Assembly: GCA_958496175.1 (NCBI GenBank) | Contig: OY292276.1 | Coordinates: 54,077,080-54,141,079, forward strand | Source of the DNA: Sisyra terminalis | Lineage: Eukaryota; Arthropoda; Insecta; Neuroptera; Sisyridae | Direction: 5' to 3' | DNA length: 64,000 bases | Shown here: positions 11,811 through 24,295 of the stretch, piece after piece | Position numbering within the stretch: the stretch's first letter is position 1 | Layout of the letters: every line of letters starts with the position of its first letter | Translations under genes and position numbers: made by a program | Notes under the pieces: model-generated | Told to the model about the DNA's origin: nothing | What the model saw: only the letters and a program-made list of their open reading frames with translations | Database searches by the model: none

Positions 11811-13924
11811 CTTCATTGAAGGAGATGGTAAAATAAAAAGATACAAATTGTCCTTTGGGAAATAATATTTTTGAGTTCTTTAAAATAAAAAGAGCTCTTT
11901 TTTATAAACACTGTTATTAACATTTTAGGTTTGATATTAAGCAAATTGAAAATAAAACCAGATCAGAAATTATATATAAGGGAATATAAAGTTACTATTA
12001 TAAAGTGACCCTTATGGCTTGGAGACTACATACGCTTTTAGTTTCCCTATAGATACTGGTCCCTGATATAAATTATGAAACGCTTTTTTTAAAAAATTGT
12101 GCTTAAGTTAATACTTCACACTAATTTAAAGATAAGATTAATAGAAATTCATAAAGATTGAAGCGATGATTTTGAATGGCAAATAAAAATTCCACCCTTT
12201 TATATTCTTATTTCAAAAACGCTAGATAAAGTTATGAGGAACTTGTAAATTGTATTTTACCCTTAATTATTCGTTTTAAGATTGAAGTACCTAGAATAAC
12301 GGTTTACGTAATCGAAAATAAATTGCAATTTTCCAACTATTCCATAAAATTCTATTCAAAAGTAAAATTTTCACTTCTATCACTTTACAATACTCAACAT
12401 TGTTTTCTACGAGAGGCCTTTTGTTGTACGTTTCACAGTAGGAATGTTGATATTTTTTTCTGTTTTTAACTTTGCTCGTTTTAGTCGATCCAAGAGGTTC
12501 CTCTTGGTGTCTTTGTATTGATACGAGTACCTACATTTCTTCGACCATACTTCTGCCCATACTTGCATACTCGACATGCATATAATTCGAATGTGGTGAA
12601 TATGTATTTTTCTGTGTGTATATAGAAGCGAATGAAGAAAAGACGCGATAACAAGTCGAAACAAATATTTTCATTTAATTAAATGTCCGTTTTATACGTT
12701 TTATACTTACAATTGGACATTGGTAGTACTTGTGGCCAACAAGTTGGGCGCACGGTTTTCAAATGTCCCGGCAAAAGACACATCGAGATTTATAGTTAAT
12801 TATTTATATTTACCTTACTTACTTACGATATTTATATGTGTATGTATGTGCGTGTGTGTATTTATACATGGAAGATACCTTTTCGAAGCCGAGAGAATTG
12901 TATTACAACGACTTGGACATGTTCATGTGTACCTATTGAATTTGAAAATGCTTCAATTATCTTCATGGAAGAAGATTTGCGTTATGGCTTTTGGTTGCTT
13001 TTTACGTGGATGTAGAATAAAAAAAAATTATGTCGTGAAATATTTCCAAAAGTAACTCAACTTAAGCATTTGCTTAAAAAATTAAGTATATCTATTTTTT
13101 TGGTTCTTCTACGCTATTTGCGAAAAAGAAACTTCCAATCTTTAACTATCCATTATTTTGCGATAAAAATATAACAGTTATAATGTTTTACTTTAATTGT
13201 AAGGGATAATGCATCAAAGATCAAAGTTTTTTTCATTATTTTAATATTGGATCTAAAATAGCCAAGAGCATAAATCCATGATGCTTGAGGTAAATATATG
13301 TAGTTAAGAATGGCAGGGTCAAATTTTTACAATTCTGCATAAGTAGTAGAAATTTGTGCAAAATTATGTAAGACCACTTAAAGCATATGTATCTTTTCTA
13401 CTGCAGTGTTGTTCAAAGTTTTGATATCTTTGTACCCCTTATATTATCATCGTGATACCGAATATCTCCCGAGCATAGGAAAATTATTACTTTTATATAA
13501 CATTGAACTACGTGTTGTAAGGAGCCGTCAAAATAGGATACATCGCGAATCCCTGTCAAATACTAATTGCATCGCTAATTATAGGCATACCACACTTTGG
13601 AAAACAAACCCTTCTATTTAGTGTCCTCTTGTTTAAATTACTAAAGAATTAGCAATAATTATTTTTTATAGCAATGCTCAGTAATAACCAAAATTTACAG
13701 TTTTTCCATTAACTTTTTTTTGCCTGAATCCTGCTTTAAACCGATTTGATTAAAAATTAATGCTTTTTTTTCAATTCCAAAAGACGAATATTTTATTTAT
13801 AAATCTGTAAATTTTAAATTTCATTAAGATATTTATTTTCTTCAAAAAAAAGAAAGAAGAGGAAGAAGCAAATGTCTATTCTTCTGATCAGCAAAAGCAG
13901 GGTCTCGCGTTAGATCAATTAGAT
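11811..13924. other. AT-rich stretch, no gene recognised
   Basis: Frames at 12407-12664 (-) and 12720-13055 (+) show no domain. The part around 12400-13000 has more CpG than average. No repeat boundary was seen. Confidence 0.4.
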
Positions 13925-14263
13925 CAGCGGTCGGGGAACCGGGGTAAATTACCCCAAATGGGGTAAAAATGATTTTTTTAAGTTAATAAGGAAATATTTC
14001 AAATATTTCTTTTTAAACGTAAACAGAAAAAAAAAGATTAAACGCCGAAGACTGTATTCAAATTGCTCTTTCATCAAAAAGTTCCAATTTGGAAGTAATT
14101 ATATCCAACATAAAGCAACATCATTTTCCCAAAACCTATAATACAAATATGTAAATGTAAATTAATTCAATAAATAATGATTATTTAAAATTTACATTGA
14201 TTGTTTTACGCAAAAATGTTTTGGGGTAATGGTTAAAAAAGTTCCCCGATCGCTGCATTAGAT
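13917..14263. mobile_element. Non-autonomous hAT element, 331 bp
   Basis: The left end at 13925 is CAGCGGTCGGGGAACC. The right end at 14255, reverse-complemented, is CAGCGATCGGGGAACTTTTT. The internal GGGGTAA motifs near both ends also mirror each other. Flanking octamers are AATTAGAT (13917-13924) and CATTAGAT (14256-14263), identical at 7 of 8 positions. The size and lack of coding sequence make this a hAT MITE. Confidence 0.85.
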
Positions 14264-14769
14264 CGTAATATTGTGGTCAACTATAGTGCCAAAATTGGAA
14301 AATTTTTACGAAAAATCTAGAAATGTAATGTTTAAGGATAATAAAAGTGTGTAGCAGAATTCTAAACAATAATTTATCATCTTTTTATACATATTAATGA
14401 AGACGGTAAAAATAATTTATTATGGATTTCTTGAATTGAAAAATCTTTTGATGGGAAAGAACTTGACCAAATTATAAATCAGTTTACCGAATTTAAAAAA
14501 AATTATATACCTTAATTTCCTCTCCCATTAAAAAATGCCATTTAATTATTATAATTTGCTGGATTGACCATTATATACTTTCACATTAGAAACTTCTAAA
14601 AAATTAATATATATTTTGTTTATGCAATTTTAATGATTTTATGTAATTAACTTCCTGCTTCCAAATGATATTTTTTTTAAAAATTCAATTTATTCAATAA
14701 TATTATCCTTTACTGGTAAAATATATTTCCAAAAAAATAAATAAAAATCAAACTTCAAATGCAAATTAA
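14256..14769. other. AT-rich stretch, nothing recognised
   Basis: No frame of note, repeat pair or exon was recognised. Confidence 0.4.
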
Positions 14770-14970
14770 GCCTCAAATCTTTTTCCTATTACTTAACATA
14801 TGTCCTTATAATGGAGACTTCAACGACCAATAAGACACGAAACCTACCAACGCATTTAGAGGTATTTTGTCATTAATAAGCGAATTTTAGAAATGAAATA
14901 GCCTTAATTTCTTAAATAATATTTAACCTATATCCTTTATGTTAAATTTTAACAAAAAAATGTTTTATTA
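14770..14970. repeat. Diverged third copy of the 16.5-17.7 kb tandem unit (partial)
   Basis: The stretch around GGAGACTTCAACGACCAATA (from 14813), followed by GACACGAAACC and, further on, by TATTTTGT and ATAGCCTTAATTTCTT, aligns in order with the core of the units at about 16890 and 17485. It is clearly more diverged than those two are from each other. Confidence 0.65.
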
Positions 14971-15864
14971 ATGCACGGAAATATACTTTTAACAAAACAA
15001 ATTATATCAATATATACCATACACTTATGATTTTCGTAGGACAGATGTTTTGTAAAAGAAGATATTATTGAAGTTTTTTTGGGTGTAGGTAAGCTATTAA
15101 TATCAAATCCTAAAAGATCCATCAGTTAAAACCAATTTAAAATTTTACACATGAAACTCATATTATAATTTTTTTTCCTTCAATTATAATTGGAAGGGGT
15201 GACTTTTTGGTATATTTTGATAATATTTTGTCTACAAATTGTGCTAAATTTTGTTGAATTCTTCTTCACGTGCTTTGGTGTTAACAGGGAATTTGATTAT
15301 TATATACGAGGAATTGTAAGCTACCATTCTTTAATTTTATGGGTGGAATTATGAATTATGGATAGTTATGCTCTTAGTTGTATAACTTTGAATTTTTCTT
15401 GCTTATTGTTGAATCATGTACAAATTGTACTATAGTAGCATTGTCGCCTTATATTGAGTTTATTTATATTTTTATTCGTTAGAAACTAAACCTGTAATTT
15501 TATTTATTTCTTGGACTTATTTCCTTGATATCCTACAACAGTATCGGTGGACATAATATCATAAAATGCCGAAACGGAGCCCAGTCGAGACATTAAACCA
15601 ATAATTTTGCTTCTTCGGATTTTATTTTGCATACATAGCGAACTACATTAATAAAATTCAGTGATTCATTTATCAAGATTAATTTAAAGTAGTAAGTTTA
15701 TGGTATTTTCTCTATTATTTGCACTACCCGAATATGATCGTAATAGATATGCACTTTGTTGATCATTTGTAATTATTTTTTTCATAAATTTTTAAGCATA
15801 ATAATATTTTGACTGTCAGTATTCATCGCAGTTTTAAGTTCCTTTTTATTCTTTTTTTGGTCTA
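14971..15864. other. AT-rich stretch before the gypsy fragment
   Basis: No reading frame or repeat was recognised. It may be non-coding or unrecognisable internal sequence of the adjacent retroelement. Confidence 0.35.
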
Positions 15865-16107
15865 TCATAAATTCCTTAACTCTATTAAATTAATTACTAG
15901 AATGGCATATTCGTTTTCAAAGTATATTAAAAGGGGCTGCCGTGATAAAAGATCGGTCAGGACATTTTCCTTGCCGTTTTTATAAATTATTTGAAAATTG
16001 AATGGGGAGGGGAGACAAATGACCAAATTTCCAAGTATGTCATTAGTTTCTCGATTTTGTATATTAGTTTTCGAGTGATTTATGATTGTTGCTGATATCG
16101 ACATCAA
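15865..16107 (-). pseudogene. Ty3/gypsy-type RNase H fragment
   Basis: The 80-codon minus-strand frame contains FNFQIIYKNGKENVLTDLLS, the end of the RNase H domain of Ty3/gypsy polyproteins (family pattern: aromatic, x-I-x-Y-x-x-GK-x-N-x-x-A-D-x-LSR). The usual Ala before the final Asp is Thr. It is about one third of an RNase H domain. The reverse transcriptase, integrase and LTRs were not found next to it. This is an old endogenous retroelement fragment with no intact gene. Confidence 0.82.
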
Positions 16108-16543
16108 TTTCCGACCAATTAGGTAGTATTGCCCGTATATTATAGGTTCCTTGATTGCTTTGTTATTTCAAGGTGAATTGTAATCATTGTTTTTCTTTTT
16201 CTGATACTTTTCTTGAAAAGTAAACTACCGATGTAGATTGTGATGGCTTAAAGTTCCGCCATTAATAAATATTTCTTTTAGAATACTAAAAACAGGGAAA
16301 GTAATTTACATTTATATAATATAAAATCAAGTTTCCACAATATATTTAGAATCACATTCACTACCTCCCTAAAAAGTAATATTAACATTGCATTTTCGAC
16401 AAAGAACAACATCCTCAAAATTATCAAACCATGGAAAAGCAATCAAATCCCACAAAAAAAATAATAAAACCGGATTGTCTAAAATCAAATAAGAATTTAA
16501 ATAGTTCATGTTAAAAATTCACGAACAAATTTTATGAAAAATT
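16108..16543. other. AT-rich stretch, nothing recognised
   Basis: Lies between the gypsy fragment and the tandem repeat. No motif or repeat was recognised. Confidence 0.4.
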
Positions 16544-17740
16544 TAATCCATGAAAATCATAAGTGGATATATTTGGAACAAATTTTAAACCTCTACATAT
16601 ATGCATTAAGGATCCACATATGAAGGTCGGGGAAGAATAAAATATAAAATATAGGTATAAAGCCCACCAAATGGCTCTAAGGTCTTAGCAATATTCTCAA
16701 TGGCAAATTATTTTCAACACTTTGTATGAAACTTTTGTTAAAATCCATTATTTTAATTAAATATTTCTTACTTGATACATATTTTGAGAAAAATAACTTA
16801 AAATTAAAATAGCATGTAATTTAATTCATCATATTTGATAGGTTTTAAGTTTATGACCTATTTCCGTTGCTTTATATCCATTTTTATAGTAGAGACTTCA
16901 ACGACCAATAAGGCGCGAAACCCTTAAAACGTTTTTAAAGATATTTTGTACTTGATCAGTGATTTACTCGAATAAAATGTCCTTAATTTTTTCAAAAATT
17001 TTATAATTACATCCTAAGCATTATATTTAACCATAAAAAATAATATTAACATATAAAAATCGCTTCAATTCCATTTAAATAATTTAACACTAAAGTACTT
17101 CTTTTAACACAATTCATTTCTATTGATTTAAATAATCTAATAATCCATGAAAATCATAAGTGTATACATTTTGAAATAAATTTTAAACCTCTACATATTT
17201 GCATGAAGGATCCACATATGAAGGTCCGGGAAGAATAAAATATAGGTATAAAGCCCACCAAATGGCTCTAAGGTCTAACCAATATCCTCAATGACAAATT
17301 ATTTTCAACACTTTGTATGAAACTTTTGTTAAAATCCACTTTTTAAACTAAATAATAACTATTACCTGTAAAATATTTTGAGAAAAATACCTTAAAATTA
17401 AAATAACATGTAATTTTATTTATAATATTTGATTGGTTTTAAGTTTATGACCTTTTTCCGTTGCTTTATATCCATTTTTATAATGGAGACTTCAACGGCC
17501 AATAAGGCGCGAAACCCTTAAAACGTTTTTCGAGATATTTTGTAATTGATCAGTGATTTACACGAATAAAATGTCCTTAATTTCTTCCGAAATATTTTAA
17601 TTACATCCTTAGCATTATATTTAACCATAAAAAATAATATAAACCTATAAAAATCGCTTCAATTCCATTTAAATAATCTAATACTAAAGTACTTTTTTTA
17701 AGTCAAATTATTTCTATTGATTTTTTTTTCAATGAAGTCA
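16544..17740. repeat. Two-unit tandem duplication, ~600-bp period
   Basis: Unit 1 (about 16544-17149) and unit 2 (about 17150-17740) align throughout. Shared landmarks are AATCCATGAAAATCATAAGT at the start, GGATCCACATATGAAGGTC, AAGCCCACCAAATGGCTCTA, TTTATGACC.TTTTCCGTTGC and GAGACTTCAACG.CCAATAAG. Divergence is moderate, mostly point changes plus a 10-bp indel of an ATAAAATAT repeat near 16640. No long reading frame is conserved between the units. The unit could be a satellite-like monomer or part of a non-coding repeat; a partial third copy lies at 14770-14970. Confidence 0.88.
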
Positions 17741-18776
17741 AGGAAACTGGAGATTAAAAACTAATATTGAAATCGAAGAAAAAAACGATCGTATTGCTCG
17801 ATATTTTCTCACACAACTTCCAACAAATTTCTTTTTCAAATAATAAATTGAGCAGCAATAAAATCATTGATTAACGTTTATGTTAATGCGCGTCTTGAAT
17901 AAAATCTGGGTAAATAAAAATATCGTTTATTTTCCTCATTTAAATTTCTTAATCCCAAATTATATGCGTGCAACGTAAATATTTTGAAGTGAAACCCACC
18001 ATCTTTGTCGGGCTTTCGACTCACGGTTGCCTCCATTCTTGTGAGACGTTTGAAATTTTTAACATAATAATTTCCTCGAGAATGACTCACAGAAGCTCCT
18101 TTTATTGCCTCATTCACTTCTTCAGCTGCATTCCTTCGGAACCAATTTGTCTGTATTACTGTTGGTGTACTCGACAGTGACAGAATCTTTGTCATTATTC
18201 TTCAAAAATTTCTCAATTTATCCACTAATACGGCTGGTTTTGTTGGTCTCATTTTGGTCCGAAATAAATAAATATCCAGAGGAAATCGTTTCTTAATTTA
18301 ATGCCCCGTTTCGAAGGAGTTGATTGAGATGGAAACGTCAAAAATGATTGGTAACTAATTGACCAAATATAATTATGTTTGAAATTCAACGACATTTATC
18401 GCCCAATAAAAATGGTAACCACATTATTTGAGTAACGTTTTTATGAGGAAATTATACAAAAATGTTGAGCTGAAACAACGATAAAAATAATATAAGACCA
18501 ATATTTTATTGCTTCTTCGTATATATGTTTAAGTTAAATGAAGATACGGCAATGTAACTGTCGATTTTTTTCGTTTTTAACTTGACTTTGTTCGCGATTT
18601 TTCAACAATAAGACATTCTTCATTACAGAACTAAAAATATATACTATGAAATTTATTTTGGAGTACAAAAATTGATTCATTAACAGTATTCTCTTGATTT
18701 TTGTACTTCATTACTGTACCAGAGGACCATTTTAAAAGAAAGCGAATAAAGGATACACATACACCATACGTTAAAC
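17741..18776. other. Single-copy-looking DNA with an unrecognised 105-codon minus frame
   Basis: The minus-strand frame at 17878-18195 is rich in charged residues but has no domain I can name, and the plus strand is also open at 17968-18180. No splice signals decide between them. The remainder shows nothing. Confidence 0.3.
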
Positions 18777-18910
18777 CAGGGATGGCCAACCTTTTTAAAG
18801 CGTGGGACAAATTTTAGTACTTCACAAGATGAACCATAGAGTGAGCGATACAAATGCAATGGAAATCTCTTGCTACAAAAATAGCAAAAAAATAGTTGTC
18901 TAGCCATCGG
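18777..18910. mobile_element. hAT-like terminus, partial element
   Basis: CAGGGATGGCCAACCTTTTT at 18777 is a typical hAT end. The following AGCGTGGGACAAATTTT fits the usual inner sequence of such elements, with TGACCCATGG later at about 18940. The matching right end was not identified, so the length is unknown. Confidence 0.5.
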
Positions 18911-19262
18911 GGGTCAGTTAAAAAGCTTGCGAGGGTCTGACCCATGGATCATTGGTCCGCCATATATCCTCTATATCCTGCGCTACATTGGCATTTACAT
19001 TTATCAAAAAAAAAGCTAGCAAACGTTAAGTGAACTAGGCTACAGACAATCATAAACAAGAAGTTTTCCAGCAAAAATACAATTTTACTGCACAAAAAAA
19101 TGGCTTGCCCAATAGTTATGTATGGGCAGAAGATACTTATATATAAACAAAAGAACACAGGTACTTCAGAATAAAATCATAAGATGATATGATAAATATG
19201 ATATCATAATATAAGAAAATAATAATGGTAATCCGAGTACCATGGGTTTTAAGGAACAATTA
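18911..19262. other. AT-rich stretch, possibly inner part of the hAT above
   Basis: Nothing was recognised except the start of the pogo element at 19263. Confidence 0.35.
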
Positions 19263-19863
19263 CCGTCTTTTTCCGAAAATAAGACATTCCCCAAAAATAA
19301 TCCCAAGCGTGATTTTCGGAACTTTTTGGAATACAAGCCCTCTTCCGAGAATAAGCCATTGTTTAAATATTGTGAAAAACATAATTCGTAAAAAATACTA
19401 TTGAATTTACTAAGTATCTTTAGCCGCTCTAATATTTCAGATAGTTGAATAAAACTTAATTAGGTATAAAATTCATGGGATAAAATAACTAAAAGTTGTA
19501 TTCCCAATGCACTACAGACAGGCTACTTAAACAATTAGTATTCATTTAATTAATGATAACTATATTGCAAGACATGAGAGATTCGGACCAATGATTCTAC
19601 AGGAAATGGATTTGTAGAAAAATCAGAATGGAATTTTAAATTTCACAATTTATGACAATGTTCCAGAAGAAGATGGCAAGGCTGTTATTGGATAAATTTA
19701 AATTTCTGTAGTAAAACAAATATTAAACAAAAATATATAAATCAATTTATTGTACTGGAAGTCCTCTCCTGAAAATAAGGCCTTCACGTATTTTGAACCT
19801 AAAAAGAAAATAAGACATAGTCTTATTCGTCTAGACATGTCTTATTTTCGGAAAAATACGGTA
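19261..19863 (+). mobile_element. pogo/Tigger-like element, copy A (~599 bp)
   Basis: The left end at 19263 is CCGTCTTTTTCCGAAAATAA. The right end at 19861, reverse-complemented, is CCGTATTTTTCCGAAAATAA. TA lies on both sides (19261-19262 and 19862-19863). The middle aligns with 46000-46260 in copy B, where WVKNSWNKITNSCVP can be read, like the C-terminal helix region of pogo/Tigger transposases (WxxxAWxxI). In copy A the same region is broken by stops. The structure points to an internally deleted Tigger-type element. Confidence 0.85.
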
Positions 19864-20690
19864 GTTGCATTAAAAATTAAAAACACTAACTACTATTAAA
19901 AAAATTAAACACCTACTAATACGACCAATAAAGACGTTAAATTATGATGTTAATGCAATACCACTATTGTACAGATATTCATCTGAAAAGGAGCTGCTGA
20001 TTCTGAAGGAACATAGAGTCTCAGGCGGATAAAAGGGCGAGCAAGTTGGGTAACTACCCGGGGCACCAATTCCAAAATAAAATTTTCCTTTTTTGGCTTT
20101 TTTTTTAAATTAGTAGCAAAGAATATTGTTACATAAAAGGGCACCACAGTTTGTTTTATCTGGCGGACTTTAAGCTTAGAACCGGCCCTGTAGGGGCTCA
20201 TAAAAGTAGTTTAATACACAAAAACATGACATTCATAAAGTAACAGTGCTTTTGTCAAGAAGCAGTACCAAAGAGTGGCTTTGAAAAGCACTTATCAAGG
20301 AGCAAAAATCTCTTATATAAAAATCACGCTCGTCAAATTTCATGCCTTTCCACCCATTCGGGTGTAAAACCAAACTATAAATCATTAGCAATAAATATAA
20401 AAGAACTAACAGTTGCAGGAAACTTTTGAAGAATTTTTTTCCCGGAATAAATATAAATACAAGAAACTATTGAAATTGGTCAAATGATTTGGACGGAAAT
20501 ATACACGTTGAGAATACTTGAATTAATTTTTGTTATAATTGGTTCGATTCCCGGTATGTACGCAAGTATGTTAAATATCTTAAGAACCCCTTTTTAAAGC
20601 ATAATTTGCATAATAATACAATAAGGGTTTCTGTTTTGTTGGCTTCTTGTGGGAGGAAGCAATCCAAATATACTATTTCTGCTTTTTTTC
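19864..20690. other. AT-rich DNA with one isolated hAT-like end near 20190
   Basis: Around 20175-20190 the reverse complement reads CAGGGCCGGTTCTAAG, a common hAT end. Leftwards it leads into GC-richer sequence (CCCGGGGCACC near 20058) typical of that family. The other end was not found. The rest has no recognised feature. Confidence 0.4.
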
Positions 20691-21066
20691 TATTCCTGAA
20701 ACCTACTAGAGTGTCCTATGAGGTTCCATATTTGAATTCGCCTTACGATCTCGCTATTATCTAAAAGGTTAATCCCTTAGTTTTCGGGATGATCGTTGAG
20801 CTTCTCCAGATACTTTATATTGTATTTTTGAATTTTCTATCCTACTGTTTGTATATCCGTGCCATCATGAACTTTGACGTTGGTTACACACCAGGGAGCT
20901 TTAATTCTTTGTCAAAGTGTTTTTGATTGAATTCTCTGGAGAAGCTCAACTGTAGAATTAGATACCGTGCCTCAGAGTGAGTACCAAAGATCCAGAAGGA
21001 CTTCAATATAACCTTATAGAAATGGAGTTTGTTTTTCACCGACAAAGAGGATGATTTCACCATCAA
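20690..21066 (-). pseudogene. Jockey-type ORF2 C-terminal remnant
   Basis: On the minus strand, the 60-codon frame at 20884-21066 contains SLSVKNKLHFYKVILKSFW. This is the Jockey region that follows the reverse transcriptase palm (family pattern LSLRNKLLLYKAILKPIW). Continuing left in shifted frames gives KYLEKLNDHPEN and then INLLDNSEIVRRIQI, matching the final Jockey block (HPNxLAVNLLDNSxxxRRLKR). At least one stop and one frameshift break it. It is the same clade as the element at 39393-40403 but another, older copy. The 16-bp inverted match between 20793 and 20935-20950 lies inside it and is probably chance. Confidence 0.78.
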
Positions 21067-21686
21067 CTAAAACATTTTTTGATATTTTTAATTTAGTAGT
21101 TCTCTAGTTTAATTTTTTTTTGGACTGCCCTTGTAAGTCGCCTATTTAAGCTAATAAATTCGAGAGATTTATATAGGATAAAGCCGGATTGGAAAGCAGC
21201 ATTAAATAAGCTGATTACCTTATGTTGATATCCAGTTGTCGTTATCTTTCGTTTCTAAGTTGCAAGCTCAATTGAATTAGGATTACTCTAACTTATTTTT
21301 AACTCTTTTCACTTTCAAAAATCAATTTTCATTCTAAATTTTCGTATAAAACCCCAGCAAATCCGCTCACATTATATTCACATCCCGTAAAAGTAGGTAC
21401 TTGCCTCCTTAGATATAAATGGTGCAGAATCGCTAAAATGGACGTCATTAAATACCTGGGTTACCTTTCAGCAAGGTTTATAAATTACATAGGTTGCCCC
21501 ATTAGAAAAAAAAATGACGTCACATGAAGAATTTTGAAATTTGAAACAGTCTGAAGATATGTACGAATTTCTTCTGGATACGTCACGTAGCGTATGAGGC
21601 CACCTGTGTATTTTATAAACCTTGACCTTTAAGTACCTATTTAAGTACCTAGCTTACTTATTAAGTACCTACTTTTACCTATAAGA

Positions 21687-22228
21687 ATCTTCTCAGCCAG
21701 CCAAGCCGCAATTAAAGTGATCGAAAATTACCAGACTAGCTCTAAGCTGGTCCGGGAATGTAAAACACTCCTCACCCAGTTGGCGACATCCAACAGGGTT
21801 ACACTTGCTTGAGTACCGGGGCACTCTGGTATCAAAGGCAACGAAGAGGCAGACGAACTCGCAAAGGCGGATTCAAGAATGTCATTCATGGGTCCAGAGC
21901 CGGCTATAGGCTTACCAAAGTGCATAACACTGGGTAGAATAGCTGAATGGACGCAGAATGAACAAATAAAATCCTGGAATAACTATGCAGGAGGAAAGTT
22001 CTCAAAGGTCATGATAAAGAAACCTTTGAAAGAACATAACAAAAGACTTCTAAATCTAAGAAGGAAGGACATCAAAACGCTGGTAAGCCTATTAACAGGA
22101 CACTGCAATTTGAGGAAACATATCCAAACTATAGGGAAAAACACAGGGTCAGAAGCTTGCAGGAAATGTGGCGTGGAAGATGAAACTGCCTCCCACGTAC
22201 TATTTGACTGCCCAGCCATGACTTAAAG
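21687..22228 (+). pseudogene. Non-LTR ORF2 3' part: RNase H plus C-terminal zinc knuckle
   Basis: The frame opens with IFSASQAAIKVIENYQTSSK, the RNase H block that normally reads SDSQAA; a catalytic Asp is Ala here (GCC at 21696-21698). It continues to VPGHSGIKGNEEADELAKAD, the last RNase H motif. The Trp normally before VPGHSG is a TGA stop at 21810-21812. The 115-codon part from 21879 ends in CRKCGVEDETASHVLFDCPA, the CxxC-x(8)-H-x(4)-C knuckle that closes many insect non-LTR ORF2 proteins. Reverse transcriptase and endonuclease are missing. One missense at an active-site residue and one nonsense change make it inactive. Confidence 0.88.
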
Positions 22229-22428
22229 TCGTCTCAACTCGCTTGGTCCACCCGGACATGAGCTGGGGAACATACACAGAGATCCAGTTGACTGTCTGCT
22301 GAGATTCATATCAGAATCAGACCTAACCAACTGGAACTGAAATTAAACTGGGGCGCAATAGTCCTTTTAGGACGCAGCGCAGAGGAACTCGCAGGAGAGG
22401 CCCCCAGATCATAGGAAAAAAAATCTAC
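22229..22428 (+). repeat. 3' untranslated end of the non-LTR element, copy 1
   Basis: Downstream of the zinc knuckle come GATCCAGTTGACTGTCTGCT, then GGGCGCAATAGTCCTTTTAG, and GAGAGGCCCCCAGATCATAG with a short A-run. The same order appears in diverged form at 28030-28215. Confidence 0.75.
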
Positions 22429-22611
22429 TTTTACGGGATGTGAATATAATGTGAGCGGATTTGCTGGCGTTTTATACGAAAATTTAGTATGAAAATTGAT
22501 TTTATAACGAAGGATAACAACAACTGGGTATCAATATAAGAAAATCAGCTTATTTAATGCTGCTTTTCAATCCGGCTTTATCCTATATAAATCTCTCGAA
22601 TTTATTAGCTT

Positions 22612-24295
22612 CAATAATTTTCTTTCATTCCACATAAAAAATGGCAAAAACAAGTCGATTGACGCTGACATATTTGTTTGCAATAATTAAATATTTTCCA
22701 CGCTACTAACGTGCAGTTGTCTTTGTTGCCAATGCCAGAGATTTCAATGCTTAAATCCGAGACGAACAGCGATTTGCAAGGCAAAGCAATACGACAAATT
22801 CCCTTGATGTGTATTATGTGCGGTTGTAAATTTTGCTTAATACTCAATTTCAACGATTCTGCTTTTTTTTAATTACTGATATTCATATTTATAGGTATAC
22901 TTAGAGGGTTTAGGTATGCGTTTCTTTCAACGTTTATAGTAATGAGAATGATATAAATTTATTATATTATGTATACGACTGTGACTAATAAAATTATAAT
23001 GGAAAGACGATTCGACAATTTGCTGCTAAAAGTAGAATTATTTTTTAAAAATTTATTAATCAAATAATATCGTCCGGAAAATGAATGGATGTAATAAAGT
23101 TTGAACGAATGGGTTTTTAATGAGATGTTGTGACGAGCGTTAAATCATCTATTTATATTTCTAGCATCTTTTCTTTGGGGTTTTTATTGTACGAAAAAAA
23201 TCTTTTCTTGTTTAAATCAGAGATTTTTTTAGGCTCATGCAAGTCAAACATTAATCTTTATTAAATAATTGTGGGGGCAGCTTAACGTCAGCTCAACGTA
23301 TTTGCAAAAATTTTAAATAAATCTCAAATAAATCTCCGGTTGGTAAGCCACTTGGCCACACTGGAAGATTTAATGATCGAATTAATAAGTTTGCCAGATG
23401 CGAATTGAATTGAAAAATGATTGTGTGACGTTGAAAAATAAACGCTTACATTATTAGAAAATTAGATAGGCGAAAAAAATCAATGACTGCATAATATAAA
23501 TATAATTAATTGACGGCCGGCGTCGCTATATGGAAATGATAAATGCAACAATTGTTGAATAATTGCATTGAATTAAATGTGCATTTAATGAGATAGGCGG
23601 ATTTAATGAAGTGGTGATATTTTATCGGATCTTTGTAATTTATGGGAGTGCAAACGTCTATCGGACAATCGTTATCGTACTGCCGTTTTGTTCTGTCCGT
23701 TAGCGGATATTTGAACCGAGCATCGCGAGTGACATCTGTGCTGATATGCTCTAAATATAAAATAAATTGGAGCTTACGACGCCAAATAGAAAAAAAGCTC
23801 AATCTGATTATCTGATGTATATTTTATAATACAAACAACATTCTTGTATCGACGCACAGGACCGTAACGCAGTGACGTACTTAAAAACTTAACATTTTCA
23901 TCATAAACTAATTAAAAACAAACAAACTTGATTTTCGTATAATTTTTTATATATTGAAGATCAAACTAACCATAAGTTAACCCAAAGTAAAAATATAAAT
24001 TTTAAAATTATCGTAGAAAGGTTAATTATTTTTACTAACTAATATTTTATTGTACAAACATAAATTTTCTAATGGTAGACGTTTCCATTGTTGTTAACGA
24101 TGCACCAAATGCAATTTTATATTAAAAAAAAATTATTAGTATTTCAATCGATTTGATTACATATTTAGAATAGTTTGAAAATAAAAGATTAAGAATAAAA
24201 TTGAATATTCACATCGCCTACAATACGTATTATAACGATTAAGTATTGCTGAATGTCGCTAAATATTTGAAATTTCTTAAATACGTTAAACCAGG
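22612..24295. other. Mixed AT-rich and moderately GC-rich single-copy DNA
   Basis: Around 23270-23900 base composition is more balanced, with several CpGs and a 98-codon minus frame at 23506-23802 that has no recognised domain. This could be regulatory sequence. Nothing else was identified. Confidence 0.3.

Larger units (their letters stand above)
21148..22611. mobile_element. Composite element with ~200-bp terminal inverted repeats around a non-LTR 3' end
   Basis: The left arm (about 21148-21415) and the right arm (about 22425-22611) are inverted copies. Shared landmarks in order are AAGCTAATAAATTCGAGAGA, TTTATATAGGATAAAGCCGG, CAGCATTAAATAAGCTGATT, then after an indel AAATCAATTTTCAT, TTTTCGTATAAAA and AGCAAATCCGCTCACATTAT. 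The left arm has about 70 extra bases around 21240-21310. Between the arms lies the 3' part of a non-LTR retrotransposon. No target duplication is evident. It may be an inverted-repeat DNA element that received a retrotransposon insertion, or a foldback-type element; the superfamily is not determined. Confidence 0.8.

Noticed and set aside
17878..18195. 105-codon minus-strand frame rich in charged residues
   Set aside because: No domain I can name, and the opposite strand is open as well. Kept as unexplained, not called as a gene.
20793..20950. 16-bp inverted match GTTGAGCTTCTCCAGA
   Set aside because: Lies within the Jockey remnant and is short; probably chance.
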